Below, one piece after another: positions 38,618 through 47,538 of a stretch of 64,000 bases of DNA (the first letter of the stretch is position 1; the number at the start of each line of letters is the position of its first letter). Origin of the DNA: Sporosarcina sp. Marseille-Q4943 (GTDB lineage Bacteria > Bacillota > Bacilli > Bacillales_A > Planococcaceae). The position numbers and the translations under genes are program-made. Where the stretch lies: the NCBI RefSeq assembly GCF_943736995.1, contig NZ_CALSFT010000002.1:1488001-1552000 (forward strand), given 5' to 3'. Below the pieces are notes generated by a model. It was not told where the DNA came from, did no database searches, and saw nothing but the letters and a program-made list of their open reading frames with translations.

Positions 38618-40426
38618 ATGACTAAAATTCCAGAAGAGACAATTGAACAAATCCGAGCCAAAACGGATATCGTCGATCTTGTCGGCGAATATGTCCAATT
38701 GACGAAACGGGGAAGGAACTGGTTTGGTCTATGCCCATTCCACGGGGAAAATACTCCATCCTTTTCCGTATCAGAGGAGAAGCAAATTTTTCATTGCTTT
38801 GGATGCGGTGCTGGCGGGAACGCCATAACCTTTGTCATGGATATAGAAAATAGTCCTTTTACAGAAGCTATCTCTAAGCTAGCCGTGCGGGCGGGTGTCG
38901 AATTGGAAGTTTCCTTTAGCGAGGCCTCCAAAGGTGGAAGTTCAAATGAATACCAGCAGATGATCGATGCTCATGCGCTTGCGGCGAACTTTTATAGTCA
39001 CTTATTACTGAATACAGTGGAGGGTGAAAAAGCATTACATTATTTGGAGCAAAGAGGGTTTTCCCGTGAGCATATCGAAAAGTATGGTATAGGATGGTCG
39101 CTCGACGATCGGGAAGTGCTCACCCAATTGTTGATGCGCAAGAAGTTTGATATGAAGGAGATGGAGCTGGCCGGACTTTGTATTATGAAAAATGATGGAA
39201 CTGGGTATTTTGATAGGTTCCGTGGACGTATTATGTTTCCGTTACATGACGATAATGGAAATGTCGTTGCTTTCTCAGGGAGGACATTGTCTGACTCCAA
39301 AGAGGAAGCAAAATACTTGAATAGCCCAGAGACGCCAATTTTTGAAAAGAGCCGATTGCTCTATAATTTTCACAACGCACGTCTTAATGTTCGTAAAACG
39401 GGTAAAGTAATACTGTTCGAAGGTTTTATGGACACGATTGCCGCTGAACGAGCGGGAATTATGAATAGTGTTGCCGTCATGGGTACATCCTTGTCAGACA
39501 CCCACCTGACCAAAATGAAACGCATCGCCAATCAGTTGATCATATGCTGTGATGGCGACAATGCAGGATGGGATGCAGCAAAACGATTTGCCGTCCTTTC
39601 CACACAAAAAGGATTGGATGCGAAAATCGCCTTATTGCCGGGGAAAATGGATCCAGATGAATATATTTCAACATTTGGCGGGGAATCTTTCTCCGAAAAA
39701 GTGATTGGCAATCCACACTCGTATATGTCATTCATTATGGCTTATTATAAAAGGTCGAAAAATTTATCTCATGAGAACGATGTATTGCAATATATACATG
39801 AAGTGTTGGAGGAACTTGCCCCGAGAGTCTCACCAGTTGAACGTGATTTGATGATCAGGCAACTGACGGCGGAAACAGGAGTTTCCCCGAGTGCTCTCAA
39901 TGAACAGTTGATGAAAAAGGTTGGCAAGCTGGCAAAGCAGGAGAAGACGATGCAACCTGCGGGACAAGCCGTCCCGATGACCGTATCTGAACGGAAGATG
40001 TCGAGCATTGAACGTGCTGAGAGGCTTCTGTTATGCCATCTGCTAAATGATGGGAATTTATTCGACAGAATTCGGGATGAACATCAAGAACTCTTCTTCC
40101 GGGAGGATTATGCTGCGATTTTCATAAAGCTAGCCGGATTTTATGAAAAGCACGGCATGCCTGATTTCCATAGATTCGCGGAGTCTTTGGAGGATCGGGA
40201 TCTTCGCAAAGTCGTCATGGAAGCGGCTATGCTTGATAGAGATCCTGAATTTGCTGAACAGGAAATAGAAGATTGCGTTCATCATCTTAATAAGCATCGG
40301 ATTATTAGACGCATTGACGAGATGATGCATGATTCCAAAGAAGCGGAAAAAATGAACGATCATACCCGGGCACTGGAGCTGGCCAGGGAAATTATACAGC
40401 TCCGGAAATCATTATCGGCAATGTAA
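38618..40426 (+). CDS. dnaG: DNA primase DnaG
   Basis: The 602-aa primase makes RNA primers at the replication fork. The N-terminal zinc domain has C39, H42, C60 and C63 (LCPFHGEN, HCFGCG). The RNA polymerase/TOPRIM core includes YLNSPETPIFEKS, the catalytic EGFMD and the DGDNAGWDA acidic triad. A C-terminal helicase-binding domain follows from about 455. GGTGATAGG precedes the ATG. The gene leads directly into rpoD (35 bp), the conserved macromolecular synthesis operon. Confidence 0.97.
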   Translation: MTKIPEETIEQIRAKTDIVDLVGEYVQLTKRGRNWFGLCPFHGENTPSFSVSEEKQIFHCFGCGAGGNAITFVMDIENSPFTEAISKLAVRAGVELEVSFSEASKGGSSNEYQQMIDAHALAANFYSHLLLNTVEGEKALHYLEQRGFSREHIEKYGIGWSLDDREVLTQLLMRKKFDMKEMELAGLCIMKNDGTGYFDRFRGRIMFPLHDDNGNVVAFSGRTLSDSKEEAKYLNSPETPIFEKSRLLYNFHNARLNVRKTGKVILFEGFMDTIAAERAGIMNSVAVMGTSLSDTHLTKMKRIANQLIICCDGDNAGWDAAKRFAVLSTQKGLDAKIALLPGKMDPDEYISTFGGESFSEKVIGNPHSYMSFIMAYYKRSKNLSHENDVLQYIHEVLEELAPRVSPVERDLMIRQLTAETGVSPSALNEQLMKKVGKLAKQEKTMQPAGQAVPMTVSERKMSSIERAERLLLCHLLNDGNLFDRIRDEHQELFFREDYAAIFIKLAGFYEKHGMPDFHRFAESLEDRDLRKVVMEAAMLDRDPEFAEQEIEDCVHHLNKHRIIRRIDEMMHDSKEAEKMNDHTRALELAREIIQLRKSLSAM

Positions 40427-40461
40427 GCCGTATTCCGGTGAAATAAGGAGGAACGGGTATT

Positions 40462-41634
40462 ATGACTAAAGAGCAATCAGGAGAAATGGAGCACGAAATG
40501 ACATTAGATGAAGTGAAAGCAGGTTTATTGGAAGCTGGAAAAAAAGCGGGGGAATTGACCCTTGAAGAGGTGACGGAGAAATTATCCGTCTTTGAAATGG
40601 AGCCTGAGCAGTTCGAAGAGTTCCTCGACCAAATCGAAGCTGCAGGCATAGAAATGGAACGTAAAGATGAAGAGGAAGCGACTGCCAAGGAAGAGGAACA
40701 ATTCGATTTAAATGATTTGAGCGTTCCTCCGGGCGTCAAAATCAACGACCCTGTACGCATGTACTTGAAGGAAATCGGCCGTGTCGATTTATTGACCGGA
40801 GATGAAGAAGTGAAATTGGCGATTGGCATTAAAGAAGGCGTGGAAGCGGAAGAGAAGCTGGCTGAAATGAAAAAGCCGGATCCAGCCCTTTTGGAGCTCG
40901 TTGAGAAAGGCGAAAACGCTAAGAAAAAGCTAGCGGAAGCCAACCTCCGCCTTGTGGTCAGTATCGCAAAGAGGTATGTAGGACGTGGAATGCTATTCCT
41001 CGATTTGATTCAAGAAGGTAATATGGGACTTATCAAAGCCGTTGAGAAGTTTGATCATACGAAAGGATTCAAATTTAGTACGTATGCAACATGGTGGATC
41101 CGTCAGGCAATTACAAGGGCGATTGCGGATCAGGCTCGTACAATCCGAATCCCTGTACACATGGTTGAGACGATCAACAAACTAATTCGGGTACAGCGTC
41201 AATTGCTTCAAGACCTCGGACGCGAACCGTCTCCTGAAGAAATTGGAGAGGAAATGGATTTGACGGCTGAAAAAGTGCGTGAAATCCTAAAAATCGCACA
41301 GGAACCGGTCTCGCTTGAAACTCCGATCGGGGAAGAGGACGATTCCCACTTAGGTGATTTCATCGAAGACTCGGAAGCTCAGTCACCATCCGATCACGCC
41401 GCCTATGAATTATTGAAAGAACAGTTGGAAGACGTTTTGGACACGTTGACTGACCGCGAGGAAAACGTGTTGCGACTACGTTTCGGTTTGGATGACGGAA
41501 GGACAAGAACGTTGGAAGAAGTAGGGAAAGTCTTTGGTGTCACCCGCGAACGGATTCGTCAAATTGAGGCGAAAGCTCTCCGGAAGCTGAGACACCCTTC
41601 CCGCAGCAAAAGATTAAAGGACTTCTTAGAATGA
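40462..41634 (+). CDS. rpoD: Primary sigma factor SigA (RpoD)
   Basis: The 390-aa housekeeping sigma factor has an acidic region 1.1, region 1.2 [16 protein letters not shown] and region 2 [17 protein letters not shown]. The -10 reading helix is in [17 protein letters not shown], and region 4.2 is [20 protein letters not shown], which reads TTGACA. AAGGAGG precedes the ATG. It is somewhat longer than the B. subtilis protein (371 aa); the extra length is in the acidic N-terminal part. Confidence 0.98.
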   Translation: MTKEQSGEMEHEMTLDEVKAGLLEAGKKAGELTLEEVTEKLSVFEMEPEQFEEFLDQIEAAGIEMERKDEEEATAKEEEQFDLNDLSVPPGVKINDPVRMYLKEIGRVDLLTGDEEVKLAIGIKEGVEAEEKLAEMKKPDPALLELVEKGENAKKKLAEANLRLVVSIAKRYVGRGMLFLDLIQEGNMGLIKAVEKFDHTKGFKFSTYATWWIRQAITRAIADQARTIRIPVHMVETINKLIRVQRQLLQDLGREPSPEEIGEEMDLTAEKVREILKIAQEPVSLETPIGEEDDSHLGDFIEDSEAQSPSDHAAYELLKEQLEDVLDTLTDREENVLRLRFGLDDGRTRTLEEVGKVFGVTRERIRQIEAKALRKLRHPSRSKRLKDFLE

Positions 41635-41640
41635 TTACCC

Positions 41641-41669
41641 GCATCGGCATGCTTCATGCCGATGCTTTT
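41641..41669 (+). terminator. Terminator after rpoD
   Basis: A perfect 11-bp stem GCATCGGCATG / CATGCCGATGC with a 3-nt loop, then TTTT. Confidence 0.9.
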
Positions 41670-41706
41670 CACTTTGAAAAGAATAATAATTAGGGGCGAC
41701 ATAGGG

Positions 41707-42120
41707 ATGAATGCTCAGCGAAAGAAGATTATTACGGCTGAAATTAACTATTGGAAACAAAATAAATTGCTACCGGAACATTATTGCGATTTTCTCATAA
41801 CGCTTTATACACAAGGTGATCATGAACAGGAAATCAGTGCAACCGAAGCAGTCCTCTCAAAAAAGAAAAGGAAGTTGAAAGTGCGCGCCGTCCTCATTCA
41901 ATCACTATACATACTTATTGCATTCGCGTTGCTCGGTATTTCTCTGAAGTTATGGACGCAATTTTTTGATGGACAGGCGATTCTATTGGTAGGATTCTTA
42001 ATTGTGAACTGTTTATTATGGCTGTTAGCTGGAAGACTTTTAAAATTGTTTTACTTTACAATATCAGGAGCAGCAGGATTAGTATTAATTGTCATCTTCA
42101 TCATGAAGACCGTATTCTAG
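41707..42120 (+). CDS. Small membrane protein of unknown function
   Basis: I do not recognise this 137-aa protein. A soluble N-terminal half (residues 1-57) reads like a helical module (ITAEINYWKQNKLLPEHYCD) and ends in a basic KKKRKLKVR. Three hydrophobic helices follow (about 59-78, 84-103 and 110-134). Membrane insertion with the basic stretch inside the cell is likely. The ATG at 41707 follows GGGGCGACATAGGG. It lies between rpoD and an acyl-CoA dehydrogenase, with separate control signals on both sides. Confidence 0.75.
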   Translation: MNAQRKKIITAEINYWKQNKLLPEHYCDFLITLYTQGDHEQEISATEAVLSKKKRKLKVRAVLIQSLYILIAFALLGISLKLWTQFFDGQAILLVGFLIVNCLLWLLAGRLLKLFYFTISGAAGLVLIVIFIMKTVF

Positions 42121-42138
42121 CATGCTTCGAAAGAATGA

Positions 42139-42168
42139 TTGTGGTAATGCCGATATTTTCGGTATAAT
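42139..42168 (+). promoter_or_regulatory. Putative promoter of the acyl-CoA dehydrogenase gene
   Basis: TTGTGG, an 18-bp spacer and consensus TATAAT (42163-42168), 38 bp before the ATG. Confidence 0.6.
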
Positions 42169-42172
42169 TAAA

Positions 42173-42188
42173 TTGTAAGCGTTCACAA
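42173..42188 (+). promoter_or_regulatory. cre-like site (CcpA operator) over the transcription start
   Basis: TTGTAAGCGTTCACAA fits the cre consensus WTGNAANCGNWWNCAW at all but one position (C where W is expected). It starts 5 bp after the -10, so CcpA binding would block initiation and give carbon catabolite repression of fatty-acid or branched-chain acyl-CoA oxidation. Confidence 0.6.
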
Positions 42189-42205
42189 CAAGGGGGTTGA
42201 AGAAA

Positions 42206-43345
42206 ATGAATTTTGATTTAACAGATGAGCAACAGATGATCAGGAAGATGATGAGGGAGTTTTCCGATGAAGTTGTTGCACCGGGAGCGATTGAACGGGA
42301 TCGGACAAAGGAGTTTCCAATCGAGATATTCAAACAGCTTTCTGAAATGGGCATGATGGGGTTGCCTTTCCCTGAGGAGTATGGGGGAGCGGGAGCGGAT
42401 ACGATCAGCTTCGCAATTGTAACTGAAGAGCTGAGCCGTGGCTGTGCTTCCACAGGCATTACATACTCCGCTCATATTTCTCTTGGGGGTGCGCCTCTTT
42501 ATCTATTCGGAACGGAGGAGCAGAAACGGAAATATTTGACGCCGATATGTACGGGGGAATCATTCGGCGCGTTTGGGCTCACTGAACCGAATGCAGGGTC
42601 TGATGCCGGGGGGACGCAGACGACAGCAAGAGAAGAAGGCGATGAATTTGTCATCAATGGCTCAAAAGTATACATTACAAATGCAAGTTATGCTAAACAT
42701 TTGGCGCTTACAGCAATTACAGGAAACGAAAACGGCAAAAAGGAAATTAGTGCCGTCATCGTGCCGACAGATGCAGAAGGGTTCACGGTTATCGACAACT
42801 ACGAAAAGATGGGCTTACATGCTTCCAACACTACAGAATTAGTGCTTGACAATGTTAAGGTTCCGAAAGAGAACCTTCTTGGCAAGCGCGGAGACGGTCT
42901 TAGACAGTTTCTTGTCACTTTGGACGGCGGAAGGATTGGAATTGGAGCAATGGCTGTAGGGATTGCGCAAGCCGCTTTTGATAGGGCGTTGAAATACTCG
43001 AAAGAGAGGAAGCAGTTTGGCAAAACGTTATCTGAATTTCAGGTTACACAATTTAAGTTGGCCGATATGGCAATGAAAATTGAATTAGCTAGAAATATGG
43101 TCTACAAGGCGGCATGGTTGAAAGACCAAGGACGCCCCTTCACGAAAGAGGCTGCCATGTGCAAACTGTATGCTTCCGAAATTGCGATGGAAGTCGCGGA
43201 TGAGGCAATTCAAATTCACGGAGGCTATGGCTATATGAAGGAATATGAAGTTGAACGATATATGAGAGATGCAAAATTGCTCGAAATCGGCGAAGGGACT
43301 TCTGAAGTGCAACGCATGGTAATTGCTAGACAAATTGGTTGCTAG
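42206..43345 (+). CDS. Acyl-CoA dehydrogenase
   Basis: The 379-aa FAD enzyme forms a trans double bond in an acyl-CoA. An N-terminal helical domain (MNFDLTDEQQMIRKMMREF) leads to the beta domain with FGLTEPNAGSDAGGT and the flavin loop VYITNASYA. The C-terminal helical part has the QIHGGYGYMKEYEVERYMRDA segment and EIGEGTSEVQRMVIARQI. The base-glutamate region matches short-chain/branched-chain type enzymes (GEGTSE); the exact chain length is not predictable. ATG 42206 follows AAGGGGG at 9 bp; TTG 42197 is too near. It is absent from this place in B. subtilis. Confidence 0.93.
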   Translation: MNFDLTDEQQMIRKMMREFSDEVVAPGAIERDRTKEFPIEIFKQLSEMGMMGLPFPEEYGGAGADTISFAIVTEELSRGCASTGITYSAHISLGGAPLYLFGTEEQKRKYLTPICTGESFGAFGLTEPNAGSDAGGTQTTAREEGDEFVINGSKVYITNASYAKHLALTAITGNENGKKEISAVIVPTDAEGFTVIDNYEKMGLHASNTTELVLDNVKVPKENLLGKRGDGLRQFLVTLDGGRIGIGAMAVGIAQAAFDRALKYSKERKQFGKTLSEFQVTQFKLADMAMKIELARNMVYKAAWLKDQGRPFTKEAAMCKLYASEIAMEVADEAIQIHGGYGYMKEYEVERYMRDAKLLEIGEGTSEVQRMVIARQIGC

Positions 43346-43439
43346 TATCAAAAACGAAACTGGGTGCCATAGAAAAGTTTGTCCAAATTGTCACAATCAG
43401 CTAAATGTATAGTGATAACTCTTTCAGTTTTCATCAGGA

Positions 43440-43467
43440 TACAGTACAATATGAGATGTGCACTGTA
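43440..43467 (+). repeat. Inverted repeat before the cytochrome c gene
   Basis: TACAGT-N16-ACTGTA, 40 bp before the gene start; its right arm overlaps a possible -10 TATACT (43466-43471). It could be an operator. No known regulator was assigned. Confidence 0.4.
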
Positions 43468-43506
43468 TACTTTACAGAATAATTCCTGGTGAAGGAGGGT
43501 AATTCG

Positions 43507-43884
43507 ATGAAAAACAATCCTGTAGTGCCTTATATCCTGATTTTTGCGCTAGGATTAGGACTTATTTTCTTCATGTCCTTGTACGGTATCGAGCAGAAAG
43601 ATGAAATCGCTGCATCGAATGAGGAAGGTAAAACTGAAGAAACAACTGAAGGAGCAGCATCCGAAGATTTTGATCCTGAGGCCTTTGCTCAAGGAAAATG
43701 TATCGGCTGTCATGGCGGTGACTTGTCCGGTGGAATGGGACCGAGTCTACATGGTTTGTCAGCATCCAAAGATGAAATCCATGACATCATTAAAAACGGT
43801 CAAGGCGGAATGCCTGCATTCGGCGGACAAATCTCCGACGAGCAAATCGACCAATTGTCAGAGTATATCCTATCACTTAAATAA
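43507..43884 (+). CDS. cccA: Membrane-anchored cytochrome c (CccA/c550-like)
   Basis: The 125-aa protein has one N-terminal membrane anchor (about 7-25), an acidic Glu/Thr-rich linker (about 30-58) and a class I cytochrome c domain. The heme site is C65-x2-C68-H69 and the probable axial methionine is M102 in GGMPAFGG. It faces outside the membrane and carries electrons to the terminal oxidase. ATG 43507 follows AAGGAGGGT. Position and architecture match B. subtilis cccA, which also lies near sigA. Confidence 0.92.
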   Translation: MKNNPVVPYILIFALGLGLIFFMSLYGIEQKDEIAASNEEGKTEETTEGAASEDFDPEAFAQGKCIGCHGGDLSGGMGPSLHGLSASKDEIHDIIKNGQGGMPAFGGQISDEQIDQLSEYILSLK

Positions 43885-43890
43885 GAACGG

Positions 43891-43932
43891 GAAGCCATCG
43901 GTAGCGTTACCTACACGCACCGGTGGCTTTTT
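43891..43932 (+). terminator. Terminator after cccA
   Basis: GAAGCCATCGGT pairs with ACCGGTGGCTTT around a 16-nt loop, then a T-tract. Confidence 0.82.
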
Positions 43933-43993
43933 CAATTCTGGAAAAGATGTTGAGAATCCCTTACAATAAGGGTATTGGAAAGGCGGGGATCTA

Positions 43994-44692
43994 TTGAATT
44001 CCGAAAAATTATCAAAACGGCTAGCAGCGGTCGCGTCATTTGTAGAACAAGGCGCCACTATCGCTGATATTGGAAGCGACCATGCGTATTTACCTTGCTT
44101 TTTAGTGAAGGAAGCTAAAATCTCCAAAGCGATTGCAGGAGAAGTCGTAAAAGGACCGTTTGAGTCGGCAGTAAAAAACGTACAAAAGAAAGGGTTGACG
44201 GATGCAATCACCGTCAGACTAGCGAATGGACTGGAAGCTATTCATGAGTGCGATGGAGTAGATACGGTTACGATTGCTGGAATGGGCGGGCCGTTGATCG
44301 CATCCATTTTAAGAGATGGGGCTGAAAAGCTGAAAAGTGTCAAACGGATCATCACACAACCGAATATCCATGCAACGTCAATCCGTGAGTGGGCCGTACA
44401 AAACGGGTGGAGAATTGTCGACGAACAGATTTTGAAGGAAGATAATAAAATCTATGAAATCATCGTCCTTGAAAAGGGAGATGTGGAGTACGGCGAGTTG
44501 GAAATGCTTGTTGGTCCTTATTTGCTCAAACAAAAATCGGATGTTTTCTTTGAAAAATGGAAGCGGGAACTAGATGAATGGGAACGGGTACTGTCATCAT
44601 TAGAGAATGCCGGAAACACGCTTGAAATCAATGAGAAAAAGGAACAATTACGGAAGAAAATCGAGTTGATAGGAGGGGCTTTGATACATTGA
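43994..44692 (+). CDS. trmK: tRNA (adenine22-N1)-methyltransferase TrmK
   Basis: The 232-aa class I methyltransferase (B. subtilis YqfN) makes m1A22 in tRNA-Ser and -Tyr. The N-terminus LSKRLAAVASFVEQGATIAD leads to motif I IADIGSDHAYLPCFL, then VTIAGMGGPLIASIL (NPPY-like site) and TQPNIHATSIREW; a C-terminal coiled coil ends it. The TTG start follows AAGGCGGGGAT. Its stop overlaps the next start by 4 bp, a conserved pair with yqfO. Confidence 0.94.
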   Translation: MNSEKLSKRLAAVASFVEQGATIADIGSDHAYLPCFLVKEAKISKAIAGEVVKGPFESAVKNVQKKGLTDAITVRLANGLEAIHECDGVDTVTIAGMGGPLIASILRDGAEKLKSVKRIITQPNIHATSIREWAVQNGWRIVDEQILKEDNKIYEIIVLEKGDVEYGELEMLVGPYLLKQKSDVFFEKWKRELDEWERVLSSLENAGNTLEINEKKEQLRKKIELIGGALIH

Positions 44693-45807
44693 GAAAAGTG
44701 AATGGGCACGAAATCATAACCCTTTTTGAACAGTGGTCCCCAAAACGGTTTGCAGAAGATTGGGATCCGGTCGGTTTGCATATTGGTCAGTTGAATCGTC
44801 CAGTCGAAAAGGTCATTATCACATTGGATGTTAACGAAGCGGTCGTAGATGAGGCGATAGAAAATGGAGCAAATTTGATTATTGCACATCATCCTCCTAT
44901 TTTTCGTCCAATGAAACATATTTGGACCGACACACCTCAGGGAAGGCTCATTGAAAAATGCATCAAACATGACATTTCCGTCTATGCCGCACATACAAAT
45001 CTGGACGTTGCTCCCGGCGGGGTGAATGATCTGCTCGCCTCCCGTCTTGGTCTCAAGGACATCGATGTGTTGGAGCCGACAATCTCCGATCCACTCTATA
45101 AATTGGCGGTGTTTTGCCCGGTGAAGCAGGCAGATGAATTACGGGAAGTGTTGGCGCGCTCAGGAGCGGGGGCAATCGGGGATTATGCCGGATGCAGCTT
45201 CACTTCTTCGGGTATCGGTCGATTCACGCCTGCTGCTGGCGCCGATCCGTTTATCGGGGAAGTCGGGAAAATGGAAAAGGTTACAGAAGAACGCATTGAA
45301 GTCGTGCTTCCTGGTCCACTTAGAACTAAAGTTCTGAAAGCGATGCTGGCAGCTCATCCATATGAAGAGCCTGCTTATGACTTTTTTGTTCTAGATCAAC
45401 GGACCAAGGAGTTCGGTCTCGGCAGGGTCGGTAAATTAAGTGAGCCTATGGAACTTCATGAGTTCGCCAAGTTTGTCAAAAAGGCTTTGGACGTTCCGGC
45501 TGTCAGGATCGTCGGCGACTCTTCAAAGCGCATCCGTAAAATTGCCGTGCTCGGAGGCAGCGGCAGTAAATATATAAGAGCCGCAAAACGAAAGGGAGCA
45601 GACGTATTCGTCACTGGAGATATGGACTTTCACAGTGCCCAGGAGGCAGAACTGATGGATCTCGCCATCGTGGATCCAGGCCATCATGTGGAGAAAGTGA
45701 TGATTGAAGGAGTTGCCCGGTATATGGAACAGGCATGCAGGGAAAAAGGGTACGATGTTTCATTCATCGAATCGGAAATCGACACCGAGCCATTCCGATT
45801 CATCTAA
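44689..45807 (+). CDS. yqfO: Nif3-like dinuclear metal center protein (YqfO)
   Basis: The 372-aa DUF34/NIF3 protein has metal ligands in IIAHHPPIF, YAAHTNLD and VTGDMDFHSA, and a histidine in IVDPGHHVEKV. A central ~130-residue CutA/PII-like insertion (about 130-245, with AHPYEEPAYDFF) is the form usual in Firmicutes. The family may be a GTP cyclohydrolase-type hydrolase, but its function is unsettled. The TTG start at 44689 follows AGGAGGGG at 10 bp. Confidence 0.92.
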   Translation: MRKVNGHEIITLFEQWSPKRFAEDWDPVGLHIGQLNRPVEKVIITLDVNEAVVDEAIENGANLIIAHHPPIFRPMKHIWTDTPQGRLIEKCIKHDISVYAAHTNLDVAPGGVNDLLASRLGLKDIDVLEPTISDPLYKLAVFCPVKQADELREVLARSGAGAIGDYAGCSFTSSGIGRFTPAAGADPFIGEVGKMEKVTEERIEVVLPGPLRTKVLKAMLAAHPYEEPAYDFFVLDQRTKEFGLGRVGKLSEPMELHEFAKFVKKALDVPAVRIVGDSSKRIRKIAVLGGSGSKYIRAAKRKGADVFVTGDMDFHSAQEAELMDLAIVDPGHHVEKVMIEGVARYMEQACREKGYDVSFIESEIDTEPFRFI

Positions 45808-45811
45808 TAAA

Positions 45812-45857
45812 TAAAGGCTGTTCCGTGTCGGTAAACGACGGCGGAACAGCCCTTTCA
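45812..45857 (+). terminator. Terminator after yqfO
   Basis: AAAGGCTGTTCCG with inner TGTCG pairs with CGACG and CGGAACAGCCCTTT, a long stem ending in a T-rich tail. Confidence 0.85.
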
Positions 45858-45911
45858 TTTCTTTTATTCTGTAATCCTGCCAGTAAAAGCCCGATTGGTT
45901 TAACTAACACC

Positions 45912-45940
45912 CATTGGGGAATGCTAGAACTCCCCCAATG
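45912..45940. repeat. Inverted repeat downstream of ispH
   Basis: CATTGGGGA-N10-TCCCCCAATG lies 10 bp beyond the ispH stop (minus strand). It may end or stabilise the ispH mRNA, but there is no T-tract on either side. Confidence 0.4.
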
Positions 45941-45949
45941 AGTGAAGTT

Positions 45950-46927
45950 TCACTTTACTGCATACGGCTCAATACGCTTGACCGGTTCAGGATTCTTGAT
46001 TTTTGGCAGAATCCGATCCAATTTGAATTTACGCTCGGGTACGTGAGTCGATGGATCTTCAGGATCGAAGTTTTCCAAGAAAGCGATCACTTCACGGACG
46101 ATTAACGTCGGAGTAGATGCGCCCGCTGTGACTGCAACCGTTTCAACGCCTTGTAGCCAATCGATATTAATCTCGGAGACATCTGAAATCCTGTAGGAAG
46201 GCGTATTTGCAATTTCAACCGACACTTGTGTCAAACGGTTGGAGTTGTTGCTCTTTGGATCTCCTACAACGATCAACAGATCCGCTTCTCCTGCCTGCTC
46301 CGCGACAGCTTCTTGCCTTACTTGAGTTGCTAGACAAATTTCCTTGTGCACTTCAATATGAGGGAATTTCTCTTTCAGTGCATCCATGATATGTGCGACA
46401 TCCCATTGGCTCATCGTCGTCTGATTCGTTACAAGGAGCTTTTCATTGTCAAGCTCGAGTCCATCAACGTCATCAAGCGTCTCGATCAGGTGAACAGCAT
46501 GAGGTGCTACACCGATAGCCCCTTCAGGTTCAGGATGGTGCCTTTTTCCAATATAAATAATGTCGTAACCTTCTGCAGTCTTTTCTGCAATCAGGTCATG
46601 AGTGACAGTGACATCCGGGCATGTCGCATCAATTGATACAAGACCTTTGCGTCGGGCTAATTCCCGGACTTCCGGCGATACGCCGTGGGCAGTGAAAATG
46701 ACGGTGCCTGTTTCCACTTTCTCGAGGATTTCCAACCGGTTCTCACCATCCAAGGTGATGATGCCATCTTCCTCAAATGCATCTGTGACATGTTTATTAT
46801 GGACAATCATGCCTAATATATAAATAGGTCTCGGCAAAGTTTTGTCGAGTGCTGCATTTCTCGCTATGACCATTGCATCGACAACCCCGTAACAATAACC
46901 GCGCGGGGAAATCTTTTTAACTTTCAT
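45950..46927 (-). CDS. ispH: 4-hydroxy-3-methylbut-2-enyl diphosphate reductase
   Basis: The 325-aa iron-sulfur enzyme makes IPP and DMAPP in the last step of the MEP pathway. The cluster cysteines are C12 (RGYCYG), C103 (DATCPDV) and C198 (KEICLATQ). The substrate motif [11 protein letters not shown] and the [13 protein letters not shown] segment are intact. GAGGAGTG precedes the ATG on the minus strand. With ispG (also minus, 53 kb) it shows that the organism uses the MEP route. yqfQ lies upstream in the same direction. Confidence 0.96.
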   Translation of the reverse strand: MKVKKISPRGYCYGVVDAMVIARNAALDKTLPRPIYILGMIVHNKHVTDAFEEDGIITLDGENRLEILEKVETGTVIFTAHGVSPEVRELARRKGLVSIDATCPDVTVTHDLIAEKTAEGYDIIYIGKRHHPEPEGAIGVAPHAVHLIETLDDVDGLELDNEKLLVTNQTTMSQWDVAHIMDALKEKFPHIEVHKEICLATQVRQEAVAEQAGEADLLIVVGDPKSNNSNRLTQVSVEIANTPSYRISDVSEINIDWLQGVETVAVTAGASTPTLIVREVIAFLENFDPEDPSTHVPERKFKLDRILPKIKNPEPVKRIEPYAVK

Positions 46928-46991
46928 TCACTCCACACTCCTCTAAAGGGATCTGTATCCATTATAGCGGAGTCAGGCACACGTTTCAAAA

Positions 46992-47426
46992 TTATAATTT
47001 GGGCGGCTGGAAAATCCGTGGATTGGACACGCCGGGTTGTGGGCTTGGTGTGCTCCCCGATGCGGCAGCAGAAGCTGCTGTTCCAGACGCTCCTCCTGCG
47101 GACGGAAGTGATTGAAAGCCTTTATATAATTTCCACATCGCGGGCAAGTTCTGGAACATCGGTGCGATCTGCTGGACAAGTGGCGCATATTGTTGGGCGG
47201 TATTTAAAAACCTGTTGGCCGTTTGCATGTACATTTCCATTTTAGATGTATTTTGAAACGGACCCGGCATGGATGAGCCATACGGATTTCCCATCGGAGA
47301 CCCCTGAAAAGGTTGTCTCGGTGTTTGGGTAAAATTCGGCGGTTGCTGTGGGCCGCGGAATGGCTGCCTCATTGCAAACGGCGAGTTTTGCGTGCGAGCG
47401 AATGGATAGAAGGATTCATACCTCAT
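46992..47426 (-). CDS. yqfQ: YqfQ/VrrA-like low-complexity protein
   Basis: The 144-aa protein has a Pro/Gln/Phe/Gly-rich N-terminal half (PFRGPQQPPNF, PRQPFQGSPMG) and a short helical core (QTANRFLNTAQQYAPLVQQI, then PMFQNLPAMWKLYKGF). A Ser/Ala/Gly/Pro-rich tail follows. Core and position beside ispH match the YqfQ family, which includes the VrrA protein of B. anthracis with length-variable repeats. The biochemical role is unknown. GAAAGGGG precedes the ATG. It is divergent from cshB. Confidence 0.8.
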   Translation of the reverse strand: MRYESFYPFARTQNSPFAMRQPFRGPQQPPNFTQTPRQPFQGSPMGNPYGSSMPGPFQNTSKMEMYMQTANRFLNTAQQYAPLVQQIAPMFQNLPAMWKLYKGFQSLPSAGGASGTAASAAASGSTPSPQPGVSNPRIFQPPKL

Positions 47427-47442
47427 GGATAACCCCTTTCAT

Positions 47443-47473
47443 TTGGTCATTGTGAACTTTCACAATCTATACT
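47443..47473 (+). promoter_or_regulatory. Putative cshB promoter with a palindromic operator in its spacer
   Basis: TTGGTC and TATACT (47468-47473) are 19 bp apart. The spacer is filled by a perfect palindrome ATTGTGAA-CT-TTCACAAT (47449-47466). The arms resemble Rex half-sites (TTGTGAA/TTCACAA), but the centre is 2 bp rather than 4. This suggests repression by an unidentified dimeric regulator. Confidence 0.5.
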
Positions 47474-47538
47474 ATGCGAAAATCGCATACTGCGGAACAG
47501 AATCATGCTACAATAGGAATACGTTAGGAGGCATATGA

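Noticed and set aside
45912..45940. Rho-independent terminator of ispH
   Set aside because: The stem is good but there is no T-tract in either direction, so it is reported only as an inverted repeat.
47449..47466. Canonical Rex box
   Set aside because: The arms fit (TTGTGAA/TTCACAA), but the centre is 2 bp, not 4. Kept only as an unassigned palindrome.
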